Below are positions 7,002-14,065 of a DNA stretch of 18,945 nucleotides, piece by piece; position 1 is the first letter of the stretch; every line of letters starts with the position of its first letter. The stretch comes from DAIOFH01 sp036745875. Lineage in GTDB: Bacteria > Planctomycetota > SZUA-567. The stretch lies in contig DAIOFH010000076.1 of NCBI GenBank assembly GCA_036745875.1, positions 1 through 18,945 of the forward strand, in the 5' to 3' direction. The notes below the pieces were generated by a model. It did no database searches. It was not told where the DNA came from and saw only the letters and a program-made list of their open reading frames with translations. Both the position numbers and the translations under genes were made by a program.

Positions 7002-10000
7002 TTACTCCTTCCCCTTTTCCTGGTACAGATGCACATCAATTTGCGGGAAGGGAATGCAGATATTGTGTTTCTGGAATAGCCTGTTGATATTCAGGCGGAG
7101 CGTGTGTTGGGTCGGCATACGGTCCTCGAGGCGTGCGGTATATACGCGGAGCTCGAAGTTAAGACTGCTGTCGGCCATGGCAACGAAATAAACCGAAGGC
7201 GCAGGGTCGTCCAGAATCGCCGCGATGGAATTGGCGGCCTTGAGAAGGAGCCTCTGGACAAGATCTGGGTCGGTTCCGTATGCCACGCCTACGGGAATGA
7301 CCATCCTGGTGATTGTATCGGACAGTGTCCAGTTGATTACCCTGCCGGTTACCAGCTCCTTGTTCGGAATTATCAATTCACGCCTGTCGCCATCAATAAT
7401 GGTGGTGGTGCGGATATTTATGCGGGTGATGGTCCCGTCTGCACCGCCGATGGTGACCAGATCGCCGACTCGCACGGGACGCTCGAACAGCAGTATGATA
7501 CCGGAAACAAAATTGAGGATAATTTCCTGCAGGCCGAATCCCAGCCCCACGCTGAGGGCGGCGACTAGCCACTGCGCGTCCGACCAGGCGACCCCCAGTT
7601 CCTGGGCGGCCCAGATCACGCCGATGCCGAACATTAGATACCTGACCAAGGACAACGTCGCCATGCGTGTGCCGCGCTCGGTCGGGTTCCAGCCGAAAAA
7701 GCTTAAATTGATCCACGCTCCCAGGGGTTTTGCAATTACATAGCACAGACCCCCGCCGACGACCGCGCGAACCACGGCCAGCAGCGTCAGGCCGCCGTCG
7801 GTGCGGCTAAACAGTGTCAGTTTGCCAAGCCATTCCTGGATGGGGAAAAGATCCGACCATTGCAGGAGTAAGGTCGCCACAATCACCGCCGTTGACAGCC
7901 ACCACACCAGACGTCGGGCACTGTCAAGCGAATCCCCTAATTCCTTTTCCACCGCCGGAGGGATGCTCACGGCCGCCGCCGCGACAGCGGGCGCCGAGAG
8001 TTTGTCCTGTTCTTCGCGATGCGCCAAAAGCAGGTCATCGTCATCATTGTCCTGAGCGGCTGCGGCTTCAGCAACCTTTGGGACGACCTTTCTTGCGCTT
8101 TTTCCCGCCGCAACCGTTTTATCCGCATCCTGCCGCTCCCCGCGCTCGCGTCGGCGCTCTTCGCTGAACCGGTAATAAAGAATGGCGCGGGCGCGTTGAA
8201 TTTCACGGGCTCGCGCCAGGCGAAGATACCAGTACTGTGCGACGACCAGGATCGAAGTGAGGATAAGCCCGGACGACACAGCCTTGGCGATGACCAGGAG
8301 AGCGCCGTAGTTGTATCCCAGCAATGACATCACCAGCCATAAAATGCCCAGCGCCATTACGATGAGATGAATCGTGTTCCAGAGGGCGGATTTTTCAACG
8401 CCGCTCTTGCGCAGCAGCACCGCCGGGCGCGCCCGAAGCCACCAGAACCCCACCGCAATCGCCGCCAGCAGCGTAGAGACGATGCCGCCGAACATCTGGA
8501 AGGAAGGGGTATCGGTGCGGTTCTGCACGAACCATGTGGCAATCCAGAGCGGCAGGCCGATATACATGACCGAAGTTAACCTTCGCCTAAGCCGTGCGGC
8601 AAGGGATTCCGGTATTTTCGCGTAGAGTTCGAAAAGCCCGCCGGCATCGCAGAAATGCCGCCAGATATTAATAAGCAGCCATGGCAGAACACCTGCGATA
8701 AGCGCTTCCCCGACGGCTGAAGCGTCGCCGCCAGGGCTCGCGGCACTCCAGATCGCGGCGCCGATTGCAAAGAGGAACAATGGGGCCGGATATGACCGCA
8801 CAAGCACCACTCCCGCACGCCACAGAAGTCCCTTTGGTGTTGCCGCCACCGGAGTGCGGGCGGCGAAATTGAAAGACTTGAACTGTTTGGCCAAAGCGCG
8901 CAGGACCGCGGTGGGAGCTATCGAAATAAGCAGGATCAGTATCAACCATGGCGAACGCAGCATTCCTTGAAGCAGGGCGGAGAGCGTATTCCGCCATAAG
9001 TTCAGGCCGGCCATTTCACCGACGGCGTCATGGATAGTGTCCACGACTGGTATGCGCCACAACGGCGGCGATCCGGGCAGATGCAGGACATAACGGTCGA
9101 CCAGGGCGGCATAACGGCCGGAAATGCGGCGAAGCTCCTTGTTGGTCGTTTCCATGTCGATTAGCGAGGCCGCTTGGCGGGATACGGCGTCCGAGAGGCT
9201 GCTGACCAGTCTGGCGTGATTGTCCAGGAGGGTTCGTGCGCGTTCAAGCAGGTCTTTACGCGACTCCGGCGATACAGTGTCAGCGGATTCGTCCGAGAAT
9301 GCGGCCAGCTCCTGTTCCAGGCGCGGAATTCGGCGGCGCAATTCGTCCAGAGATCCGAGGGAAAGTCCATAAAGCTGGGTGTTTGCCGTGAGTTTATCGC
9401 GGTTCTGGCTGACACGGTAAGCCTCCCGCTGGAGGCTGCGGCGTTTGGCCCAAAGGTAGGAACCGAGCGCCTGGCCGCCGCCGCCCGATTCGAGTCGTTC
9501 CTTGATCCGTTCATAATCAGATTGCAGGCCGTGAATATACTGATTTGTGGTTTGCAGGAATGTGCTGCGCTCCTTTTCCTTTTCCAAAACCTGGTCCAGA
9601 GTGGCCGAAAGCTCGCGATTCTCCTCCGCTATTTCACGGAAGGACGGAGGAAGAGCGCCAAGGAAACGAGCTGCGGCGCTTTCACTTTCGCGGCGAAGTG
9701 ATTCCGACTCGGTACGGCGTTTTTCCGTGATATACGTGGAGAGCTGTTCCCGGCGGGTTTTCCCATACTCGATGCGGCGGGAAAGCAGGTCGCGTTCAGC
9801 TGCATCAAGTTGGGCGAGGGGTTCCTGGATGTTCCGGAAATATTCGCTGCCGGATACAATTTCGTGGTCGGCCCTGCTATGGGCGGTGCGGGCTTCGCGG
9901 ATGGCAGCCCTCAGTTCCACCGGAAGGTTCTCGGCTATTGGCGGAAGCTTTTCGGCAAGACGTGACTGCGCCTCGTCGGCTGCCTGGCGCGATTCGGAAA

Positions 10001-10577
10001 GGCGTTGTGCCTGGGATTCAATGCGTTGAACCCGCTGTCCCAACAACTTGGTCCACTCGGGGATATTGACGTCAAGTTCACGCAGCTCCGTTTCCAGATC
10101 CACGAGGGAATGGGAGGCGTCTGCACTCGTTGCGGCTGCTTTGGTTCTGAGCGCCTCAATCTCGCCCTGTATTGCCTGGAGCCGTGCAGCGGAGCCGTCG
10201 ATGGTCTGCTTGCGTCTAATGAATTGCTCGACTGCCTGGCTAGCTGCCTGCCATTGAGTAAGCGCCTCCTTCCATCGCTCCGCAACCCGTGCGCGCAACG
10301 CTTCGTCCGCTATCTCGGCGGGAAGTGAGTCAAGCCGCGCTTGCGCCACCGCAGCGTGGGCGGCATAGCTGGCCGCCGCTGCCTGGGGATCTGATTCCGT
10401 ACTGACATCGTCGTCGGTTGATTGGGAGGAGTGCGATTGAGCCGCATCCGTAGTGGCGGCAGGCGCAAGCGATCCTTCCTCCGCCCTGACCGCGCTCACG
10501 AAGGAGGATAGGGTAAGAACAACCGCAAACAGAATGGCAATAATCGAACCGGGACGGTTTGGGTATGATGTGCGCAT
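7002..10577 (-). CDS. large mechanosensitive channel, MscK/MscM (KefA) type
   Basis: The 1191-residue protein starts with a signal peptide (cleavage probably after Ala32). A periplasmic, largely helical coiled-coil domain follows (about 65-500), then many membrane helices (about 540-785 and 890-960) and a C-terminal MscS domain. That domain shows GLGFGLQEIILNFVSG (1011-1026) as the pore helix region and ERPVRVGDLV (1032-1041), PNKELVTG (1071-1078) and a cytoplasmic vestibule to the end. E. coli MscK and YjeP are slightly shorter (about 1100 residues). Residues 800-885 form a cytoplasmic, highly charged linker with Arg/Lys clusters and DNDDDD. It probably opens under membrane tension to release solutes in osmotic downshock. 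The ATG at 10577 has AAGGG 6 nt upstream. The gene stands alone and converges on the kinase gene, with 8 bp between. Confidence 0.93.
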   Translation of the reverse strand: MRTSYPNRPGSIIAILFAVVLTLSSFVSAVRAEEGSLAPAATTDAAQSHSSQSTDDDVSTESDPQAAAASYAAHAAVAQARLDSLPAEIADEALRARVAERWKEALTQWQAASQAVEQFIRRKQTIDGSAARLQAIQGEIEALRTKAAATSADASHSLVDLETELRELDVNIPEWTKLLGQRVQRIESQAQRLSESRQAADEAQSRLAEKLPPIAENLPVELRAAIREARTAHSRADHEIVSGSEYFRNIQEPLAQLDAAERDLLSRRIEYGKTRREQLSTYITEKRRTESESLRRESESAAARFLGALPPSFREIAEENRELSATLDQVLEKEKERSTFLQTTNQYIHGLQSDYERIKERLESGGGGQALGSYLWAKRRSLQREAYRVSQNRDKLTANTQLYGLSLGSLDELRRRIPRLEQELAAFSDESADTVSPESRKDLLERARTLLDNHARLVSSLSDAVSRQAASLIDMETTNKELRRISGRYAALVDRYVLHLPGSPPLWRIPVVDTIHDAVGEMAGLNLWRNTLSALLQGMLRSPWLILILLISIAPTAVLRALAKQFKSFNFAARTPVAATPKGLLWRAGVVLVRSYPAPLFLFAIGAAIWSAASPGGDASAVGEALIAGVLPWLLINIWRHFCDAGGLFELYAKIPESLAARLRRRLTSVMYIGLPLWIATWFVQNRTDTPSFQMFGGIVSTLLAAIAVGFWWLRARPAVLLRKSGVEKSALWNTIHLIVMALGILWLVMSLLGYNYGALLVIAKAVSSGLILTSILVVAQYWYLRLARAREIQRARAILYYRFSEERRRERGERQDADKTVAAGKSARKVVPKVAEAAAAQDNDDDDLLLAHREEQDKLSAPAVAAAAVSIPPAVEKELGDSLDSARRLVWWLSTAVIVATLLLQWSDLFPIQEWLGKLTLFSRTDGGLTLLAVVRAVVGGGLCYVIAKPLGAWINLSFFGWNPTERGTRMATLSLVRYLMFGIGVIWAAQELGVAWSDAQWLVAALSVGLGFGLQEIILNFVSGIILLFERPVRVGDLVTIGGADGTITRINIRTTTIIDGDRRELIIPNKELVTGRVINWTLSDTITRMVIPVGVAYGTDPDLVQRLLLKAANSIAAILDDPAPSVYFVAMADSSLNFELRVYTARLEDRMPTQHTLRLNINRLFQKHNICIPFPQIDVHLYQEKGKE

Positions 10578-10648
10578 GATTGGCCCTTATCATTATGCTT
10601 TGAGAATCGGCCGTTTGTGTTTAGAAATTTTCGTTGGCCAGGCATCTC

Positions 10649-10676
10649 ATCATAGCATCCTGATATTCGTGTCCAA
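10649..10676 (-). promoter_or_regulatory. sigma70-like promoter for the mechanosensitive channel gene
   Basis: Read on the minus strand, TTGGAC (10671-10676) and TATGAT (10649-10654) are separated by 16 bp. The boxes match consensus at 4 or 5 of 6 and 5 of 6 positions. The start codon lies about 70 nt downstream. It is the best candidate in the 133-bp gap between the regulator gene and the channel gene. Confidence 0.5.
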
Positions 10677-10710
10677 TGCAATCCAAAAAGGATGGTCCAA
10701 GCCGCCGCAA

Positions 10711-11625
10711 TTAAATGAAAAGATCCCAGCGCTCTTCCAAAACCGGCACGCCCCAGTCGGCGGTATGTTTCGTTTCCGTGATATGGAATCCGGCTTTTTC
10801 ATACAAATGCCGTGCGGTTTCCTGGGCGCTGACAGTCCATAAGAAAATGTGCTTGTATCTTTTTTCCCTACAGAAATCCAGCGCCATATTCATCAAGCGC
10901 CACCCCGCGCCCAGTCCCCGCAGTTCCGGTTCCAGGAAAAAATACCTGAACTGGGCGTCACCGTCCGGAGCGTGGACTATTGCGACGCAGCCCGCCGGAT
11001 TCCCATTGCACTCCAGTATAAACATGCATTCCTTTTCCGGGTTAAAAGTATCCGCCAAGGCCATAACGCCCTCTGTCACATATTTTTTCCATACTGGGGA
11101 AGTGAACCGCCGTTCCGTTTCATACAAAGACAGCTGCCTGTCGATGACATAGCGGACATCCGCTTTCTCGTACGGGCGAATATGCAAATCAACCGTCGCC
11201 ATTGTCAGGTATTTTTTAATCGTATGCATGGCATCCGTGATTTTTTGCCCATCTTCGTCAGACAACTTCATTATCATTTTTTCAATGTGTTTATTGGAAA
11301 GGTCATTTAATTGCCGGAGTATGGTTTTTCCTCTTTTTGACAGTCTGATTTCGATGCTGCGGCTGTCCGCTTTATTCGTGACCCGTGTTATCAGGCCAAG
11401 CTTTTCGAATTTCGCGATGATCCGACTCATATAACTACGGTCAATATCCAGCAAGGCACAGAGCCGGTTCGCGGTACAATGCTCCATTTTGCCGATTTCA
11501 AACAGAATTCTGGCCTCCGTAAGGGAATACCCGGAATGCATGATGTTTTTGCCCAGCAAGCCCAAGACGCTGGTGTAAAACCTGTTGAATTCCCTTATGT
11601 CCGCGACTGCATCCAGCCTGTCCAT
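10711..11625 (-). CDS. MarR-type regulator fused to a GNAT acetyltransferase
   Basis: The 304-residue protein has two parts. Residues 1-145 form a MarR winged helix: the recognition helix region is DIDRSYMSRIIAKFEKLGL (60-78) and the wing is around NKADSRSIEIRLSKRG. From about residue 147 a GNAT N-acetyltransferase follows, with the acetyl-CoA loop RGLGAGWRLM (236-245) and the closing HLYEKAGF (273-280). MarR-GNAT fusions are a known architecture. The MarR part usually represses a neighbouring gene, and the acetyltransferase target is normally unknown. I chose the ATG at 11625 because AAGGAAAGG lies 8 nt upstream; the frame is open to 11715, but that extension runs through the probable operators. 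It is divergent from the EamA transporter gene, which it most likely controls together with itself. Confidence 0.88.
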   Translation of the reverse strand: MDRLDAVADIREFNRFYTSVLGLLGKNIMHSGYSLTEARILFEIGKMEHCTANRLCALLDIDRSYMSRIIAKFEKLGLITRVTNKADSRSIEIRLSKRGKTILRQLNDLSNKHIEKMIMKLSDEDGQKITDAMHTIKKYLTMATVDLHIRPYEKADVRYVIDRQLSLYETERRFTSPVWKKYVTEGVMALADTFNPEKECMFILECNGNPAGCVAIVHAPDGDAQFRYFFLEPELRGLGAGWRLMNMALDFCREKRYKHIFLWTVSAQETARHLYEKAGFHITETKHTADWGVPVLEERWDLFI

Positions 11626-11666
11626 GCGCTTCGCCTTTCCTTGATCGATTACATAAATGTGTTCTG

Positions 11667-11716
11667 ACAATATAGTGGACAACGTCAACCATAACAATAT
11701 AGTGGACTTTGTCAAC
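11667..11716. promoter_or_regulatory. two tandem operator-like repeats between divergent genes
   Basis: Two 23-bp direct repeats (11667-11689 and 11694-11716) share ACAATATAGTGGAC, three variable bases (AAC or TTT), then GTCAAC, so 20 of 23 positions agree. Their period is 27 bp. Each contains an imperfect palindrome, GTGGAC-N3-GTCAAC (15 bp), the size bound by a MarR dimer. They lie in the gap between the MarR-GNAT start (11625) and the EamA start (11811), next to a promoter candidate for the latter. Binding by the adjacent regulator is inferred. Confidence 0.65.
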
Positions 11717-11729
11717 TAAAATAAGTTGC

Positions 11730-11757
11730 TTGATTTGGAATTGCCGTCCCATATGCT
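11730..11757 (+). promoter_or_regulatory. candidate promoter for the EamA transporter gene
   Basis: TTGATT (11730-11735) and TATGCT (11752-11757) are 16 bp apart. The transporter start codon is 53 nt after the -10. The second operator-like repeat ends 13 bp before the -35, so a bound regulator could affect RNA polymerase here. Confidence 0.4.
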
Positions 11758-11810
11758 ATCACAAATACGCTGTCGAATTCGAATAGCCCGGTGGCAGGAG
11801 ACAGGGAGTT

Positions 11811-12725
11811 ATGAACGCCAAAATAAAAGGTATTATTTGCGGTATCGTTTCCGCAATAACATATGGCATGAACCCTTTGGGTGCACTGAACCTCTATCGC
11901 GACGGTATCAATGTGGATTCAGTGTTGTTGTATCGCTACGGCCTCGCCATGATTATTTTGGCCGGACTAATGCTAATGAGGAAGGAGTCTTTCAGGGTAG
12001 GCGGACGCGAGTTGTTGGTTTGCCTCTTTCTTGGCCTCAGCTTCGCAGTGTCTTCGATATCGTTGTTTACAAGTTTTCACTATATGGATGCGGGCATTGC
12101 TTGCACCATACTTTTCCTCTACCCGGTCTTAGTGGCAATCATCATGGCAGCTTTCTTCAAGGAGCGGGTTACGCTTATTACAGCATTGTCCATTATAATG
12201 GCGTTGGCGGGGATTGGCTTGCTGTACAAGGGCGGCGACGGACTGACATTAAGCACGATCGGAGTGTTGCTGGTCATGCTTTCAGCACTGTCGTACGCTA
12301 TCTATCTGGTCGGGGTCAACAAGGCAGATTTGCACATGCCGCCGATAAAGATCACGTTCTTCGTGACGCTGTTCGGCGTGCTGACGATCTTGATGCATTC
12401 ACAGTTCAGCGACAGGAACCAAATACAGTTGCTTACCACCTTGCCGCAGTGGATGTGGGTGGCGATGCTGGCTGTTGTTCCCACCGTCATTTCGTTGGTC
12501 CTGATGGTTGTCGCGGTGAAAAATATTGGCTCCACGCCAACCGCCATCATGGGCGCCCTCGAACCGGTGACGGCGGTAGTGATTGGCGTGATGGTATTCC
12601 ACGAGCATTTTTCCCTGCGAATCGCCCTGGGCATGCTGTTGATTCTGATTGCCGTTTCCCTGGTTATTGCCGAAAAACCTCTTGTAGATAGACTGTTCAG
12701 AAAAAAACGATGCGTTGCACAATAA
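11811..12725 (+). CDS. EamA/DMT-family transporter
   Basis: The 304-residue, highly hydrophobic protein has about ten membrane helices arranged as two EamA repeats, the standard layout of the drug/metabolite transporter superfamily. The first repeat includes FHYMDAGIACTILFLYPVLVA (two residues longer than the usual A-x-x-x-x-P core, around 89-109) followed by FFKERVT, the typical F-x-x-E-R end of an EamA half. The second has STPTAIMGALEPVTAVVIG and FHEHFSLR, the matching E-P and H/E blocks. It ends in a basic tail (RKKR). CAGGAG and GGGAG precede the ATG. Members export amino acids, metabolites or toxic compounds; the substrate is unknown. The divergent MarR-GNAT gene suggests that expression is induced by a small-molecule ligand. 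Confidence 0.9.
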   Translation: MNAKIKGIICGIVSAITYGMNPLGALNLYRDGINVDSVLLYRYGLAMIILAGLMLMRKESFRVGGRELLVCLFLGLSFAVSSISLFTSFHYMDAGIACTILFLYPVLVAIIMAAFFKERVTLITALSIIMALAGIGLLYKGGDGLTLSTIGVLLVMLSALSYAIYLVGVNKADLHMPPIKITFFVTLFGVLTILMHSQFSDRNQIQLLTTLPQWMWVAMLAVVPTVISLVLMVVAVKNIGSTPTAIMGALEPVTAVVIGVMVFHEHFSLRIALGMLLILIAVSLVIAEKPLVDRLFRKKRCVAQ

Positions 12726-12769
12726 ACGCCGGAGGTAATTTCGCATCCAAATAGAAGACCATAAAAAGC

Positions 12770-12793
12770 GTCGCAGCTCTTATGGGCTGCGGC
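12770..12793 (-). terminator. stem-loop, terminator-like on the minus strand
   Basis: GTCGCAGC (12770-12777) pairs with GCTGCGGC (12786-12793), 8 bp with one G-U and an 8-nt loop. On the minus strand the stem is followed by GCTTTTT, which suits an intrinsic terminator. On plus no T run follows. No minus-strand gene ends nearby, so it may serve readthrough from the autotransporter side or act only as a transcript-end structure for the EamA gene. Confidence 0.35.
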
Positions 12794-12839
12794 TACTAAG
12801 TATATTGTATATTGTGAAAGTACCTTCAAAAATACCCAC

Positions 12840-12868
12840 AAAATCGGTGCACTACAACACCCGATTTT
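12840..12868. terminator. candidate bidirectional terminator downstream of the EamA gene
   Basis: AAAATCGG (12840-12847) pairs with CCGATTTT (12861-12868), extended inward by TG/CA with one bulge, leaving a loop of about 8 nt. The A-rich left arm and T-rich right arm give a T run on either strand, as in bidirectional terminators. It sits 115 bp after the EamA stop. Confidence 0.4.
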
Positions 12869-12884
12869 GGCCGTTTGAGGACGA

Positions 12885-13239
12885 TTGTTGAATCATCAAA
12901 AGGATGTAAAATACTTTTCGCAGGTTACGGTTTTCATATCTTTATGTCACTCTTGTTTCCTGTTTCGGTCGGCGTTAGAGCGGTCGAGGAGTAGGAACGC
13001 ATCTGGTAATGCTGGCGTATCCTGATCACTCGCCGAAGGCGCACCCGGTAGGCATTTAGTGGCGAAAGGCGGTTCCGCCGCGTCGCCACACTTGCCAAGC
13101 CAGTACTTCCGGGATTAACGGTGGCTGGGTGTTGTCGGTAATGTGGCGCACCCGACCATTACACCACGATCACCCCTAAATGCCAACAACACCACACAAA
13201 CCCCCGTGATCGCCAACTGTGTAGCGTGGCCATTTTTTT
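12885..13239 (+). ncRNA. possible structured small RNA with its own promoter and T7 end
   Basis: TTGTTG (12885-12890), 16 bp, then TAAAAT (12907-12912) form a plausible promoter. Within the next 320 bases are CGCC-GAA-GGCG (13031-13041) and a double stem in which GTGGCGA (13059-13065) pairs with TCGCCAC (13083-13089) around GGCGG/CCGCC (13068-13072/13075-13079). Longer-range pairs also occur: GGCATTTAG (13051-13059) with CTAAATGCC (13176-13184), GGTGTTGT (13128-13135) with ACAACACC (13186-13193), and GTAATG (13138-13143) with CATTAC (13157-13162). The stretch ends in a weak stem and seven T (13233-13239). No known RNA family is recognised, so this is a structural hypothesis only. Confidence 0.25.
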
Positions 13240-13825
13240 GCATGTAGCGGAAAGCAGTTATGGAAGTCTGGCTGGGATCGCAATCCGGCAAAAACGGGAA
13301 TCCGGTAGAAGCTTTGAAAGGGCAAGCGCAAAAGCAGGGAGGTGAAACTAATACGTTCGCCGACCGTTCGATAGACCGGAGTATAGGATGGATTTGCTGG
13401 TCCTGCATCAAAATTCACATCACCCATTCGGTGTCCTCACCATCAAGTGTTTAGCAACCATTGTTCCATATTTTACTTAATGATATATATAGGTTCAGGC
13501 GCGGTCGCATTGGTCATCGGAACAACCCGCCGTCACTGTGAGGACTGGCCGGCATGAGTGATTATCGACGAGTTGGAATCAGCCGGCGGCACGGACCGCG
13601 GCCCAAACGGTGGTCAGGGTGGATCAAACGGCTAAAGCGCTGGCTGCAGTGTGGGTAGTGCGTGCGCATGGCATTGATTTTGGCGGAGGCGGGTATGGAG
13701 ATGCCAGCGGCATATAAGTAAACGCTTGGCGAAGGAACGAATGCGAAATCATAATGGCCTTTTCAAAGCGGTAAGAATGTTGCTTCAAGCGGGATAAAGA
13801 GATACCGTTCCCCAATTATGGCCTA

Positions 13826-13860
13826 CTCTGGGTACCGGCGTTCACCGGTTTGACGATGAC
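13826..13860. repeat. REP-like short stem-loop
   Basis: ACCGG (13834-13838), a CGTTCA loop and CCGGT (13845-13849), followed by TTGACGATGACC, resemble the widespread bacterial repeat whose core reads roughly TTCCCGC...GCGGGAATGACG. Only one copy was noticed in this window. It lies in gene-free DNA. Confidence 0.3.
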
Positions 13861-14065
13861 CTATTCAGCCTAACAATGTAATGAAAACCCTATTGTTATG
13901 TTTGGGGTATCCTTATTTCCGTGCCATTCGGGACACGATCTAGATTATTACACCGCATGATCGGGGCATATCCCCATGAATCCCCCATCCTTTATTTCGC
14001 CCAGGCGAGAAGTGAACGGCAAAAAACGCTCCGTGTCTACACCATCTCTTCCGCCTGTGAAAACC

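Larger units (their letters stand above)
12726..14065. other. 1.3-kb gene-free stretch with many inverted repeats
   Basis: There is no convincing coding region. The open frames (for example 13115-13411 and 13624-13815 on minus, 13260-13454 on plus) lack ribosome binding sites and family motifs. The left part holds several stem-loops, listed separately. From 13,440 onward the sequence looks like decayed DNA: short in-phase stretches broken by stops, plus one REP-like stem-loop. It lies between the EamA gene and the autotransporter gene, and could be degraded island DNA. I found no tRNA or rRNA in it. Confidence 0.6.

Noticed and set aside
13115..13427. Minus-strand frames of 83-98 codons in the gene-free region
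   Set aside because: No ribosome binding site or recognisable motif, and they overlap the inverted-repeat cluster.
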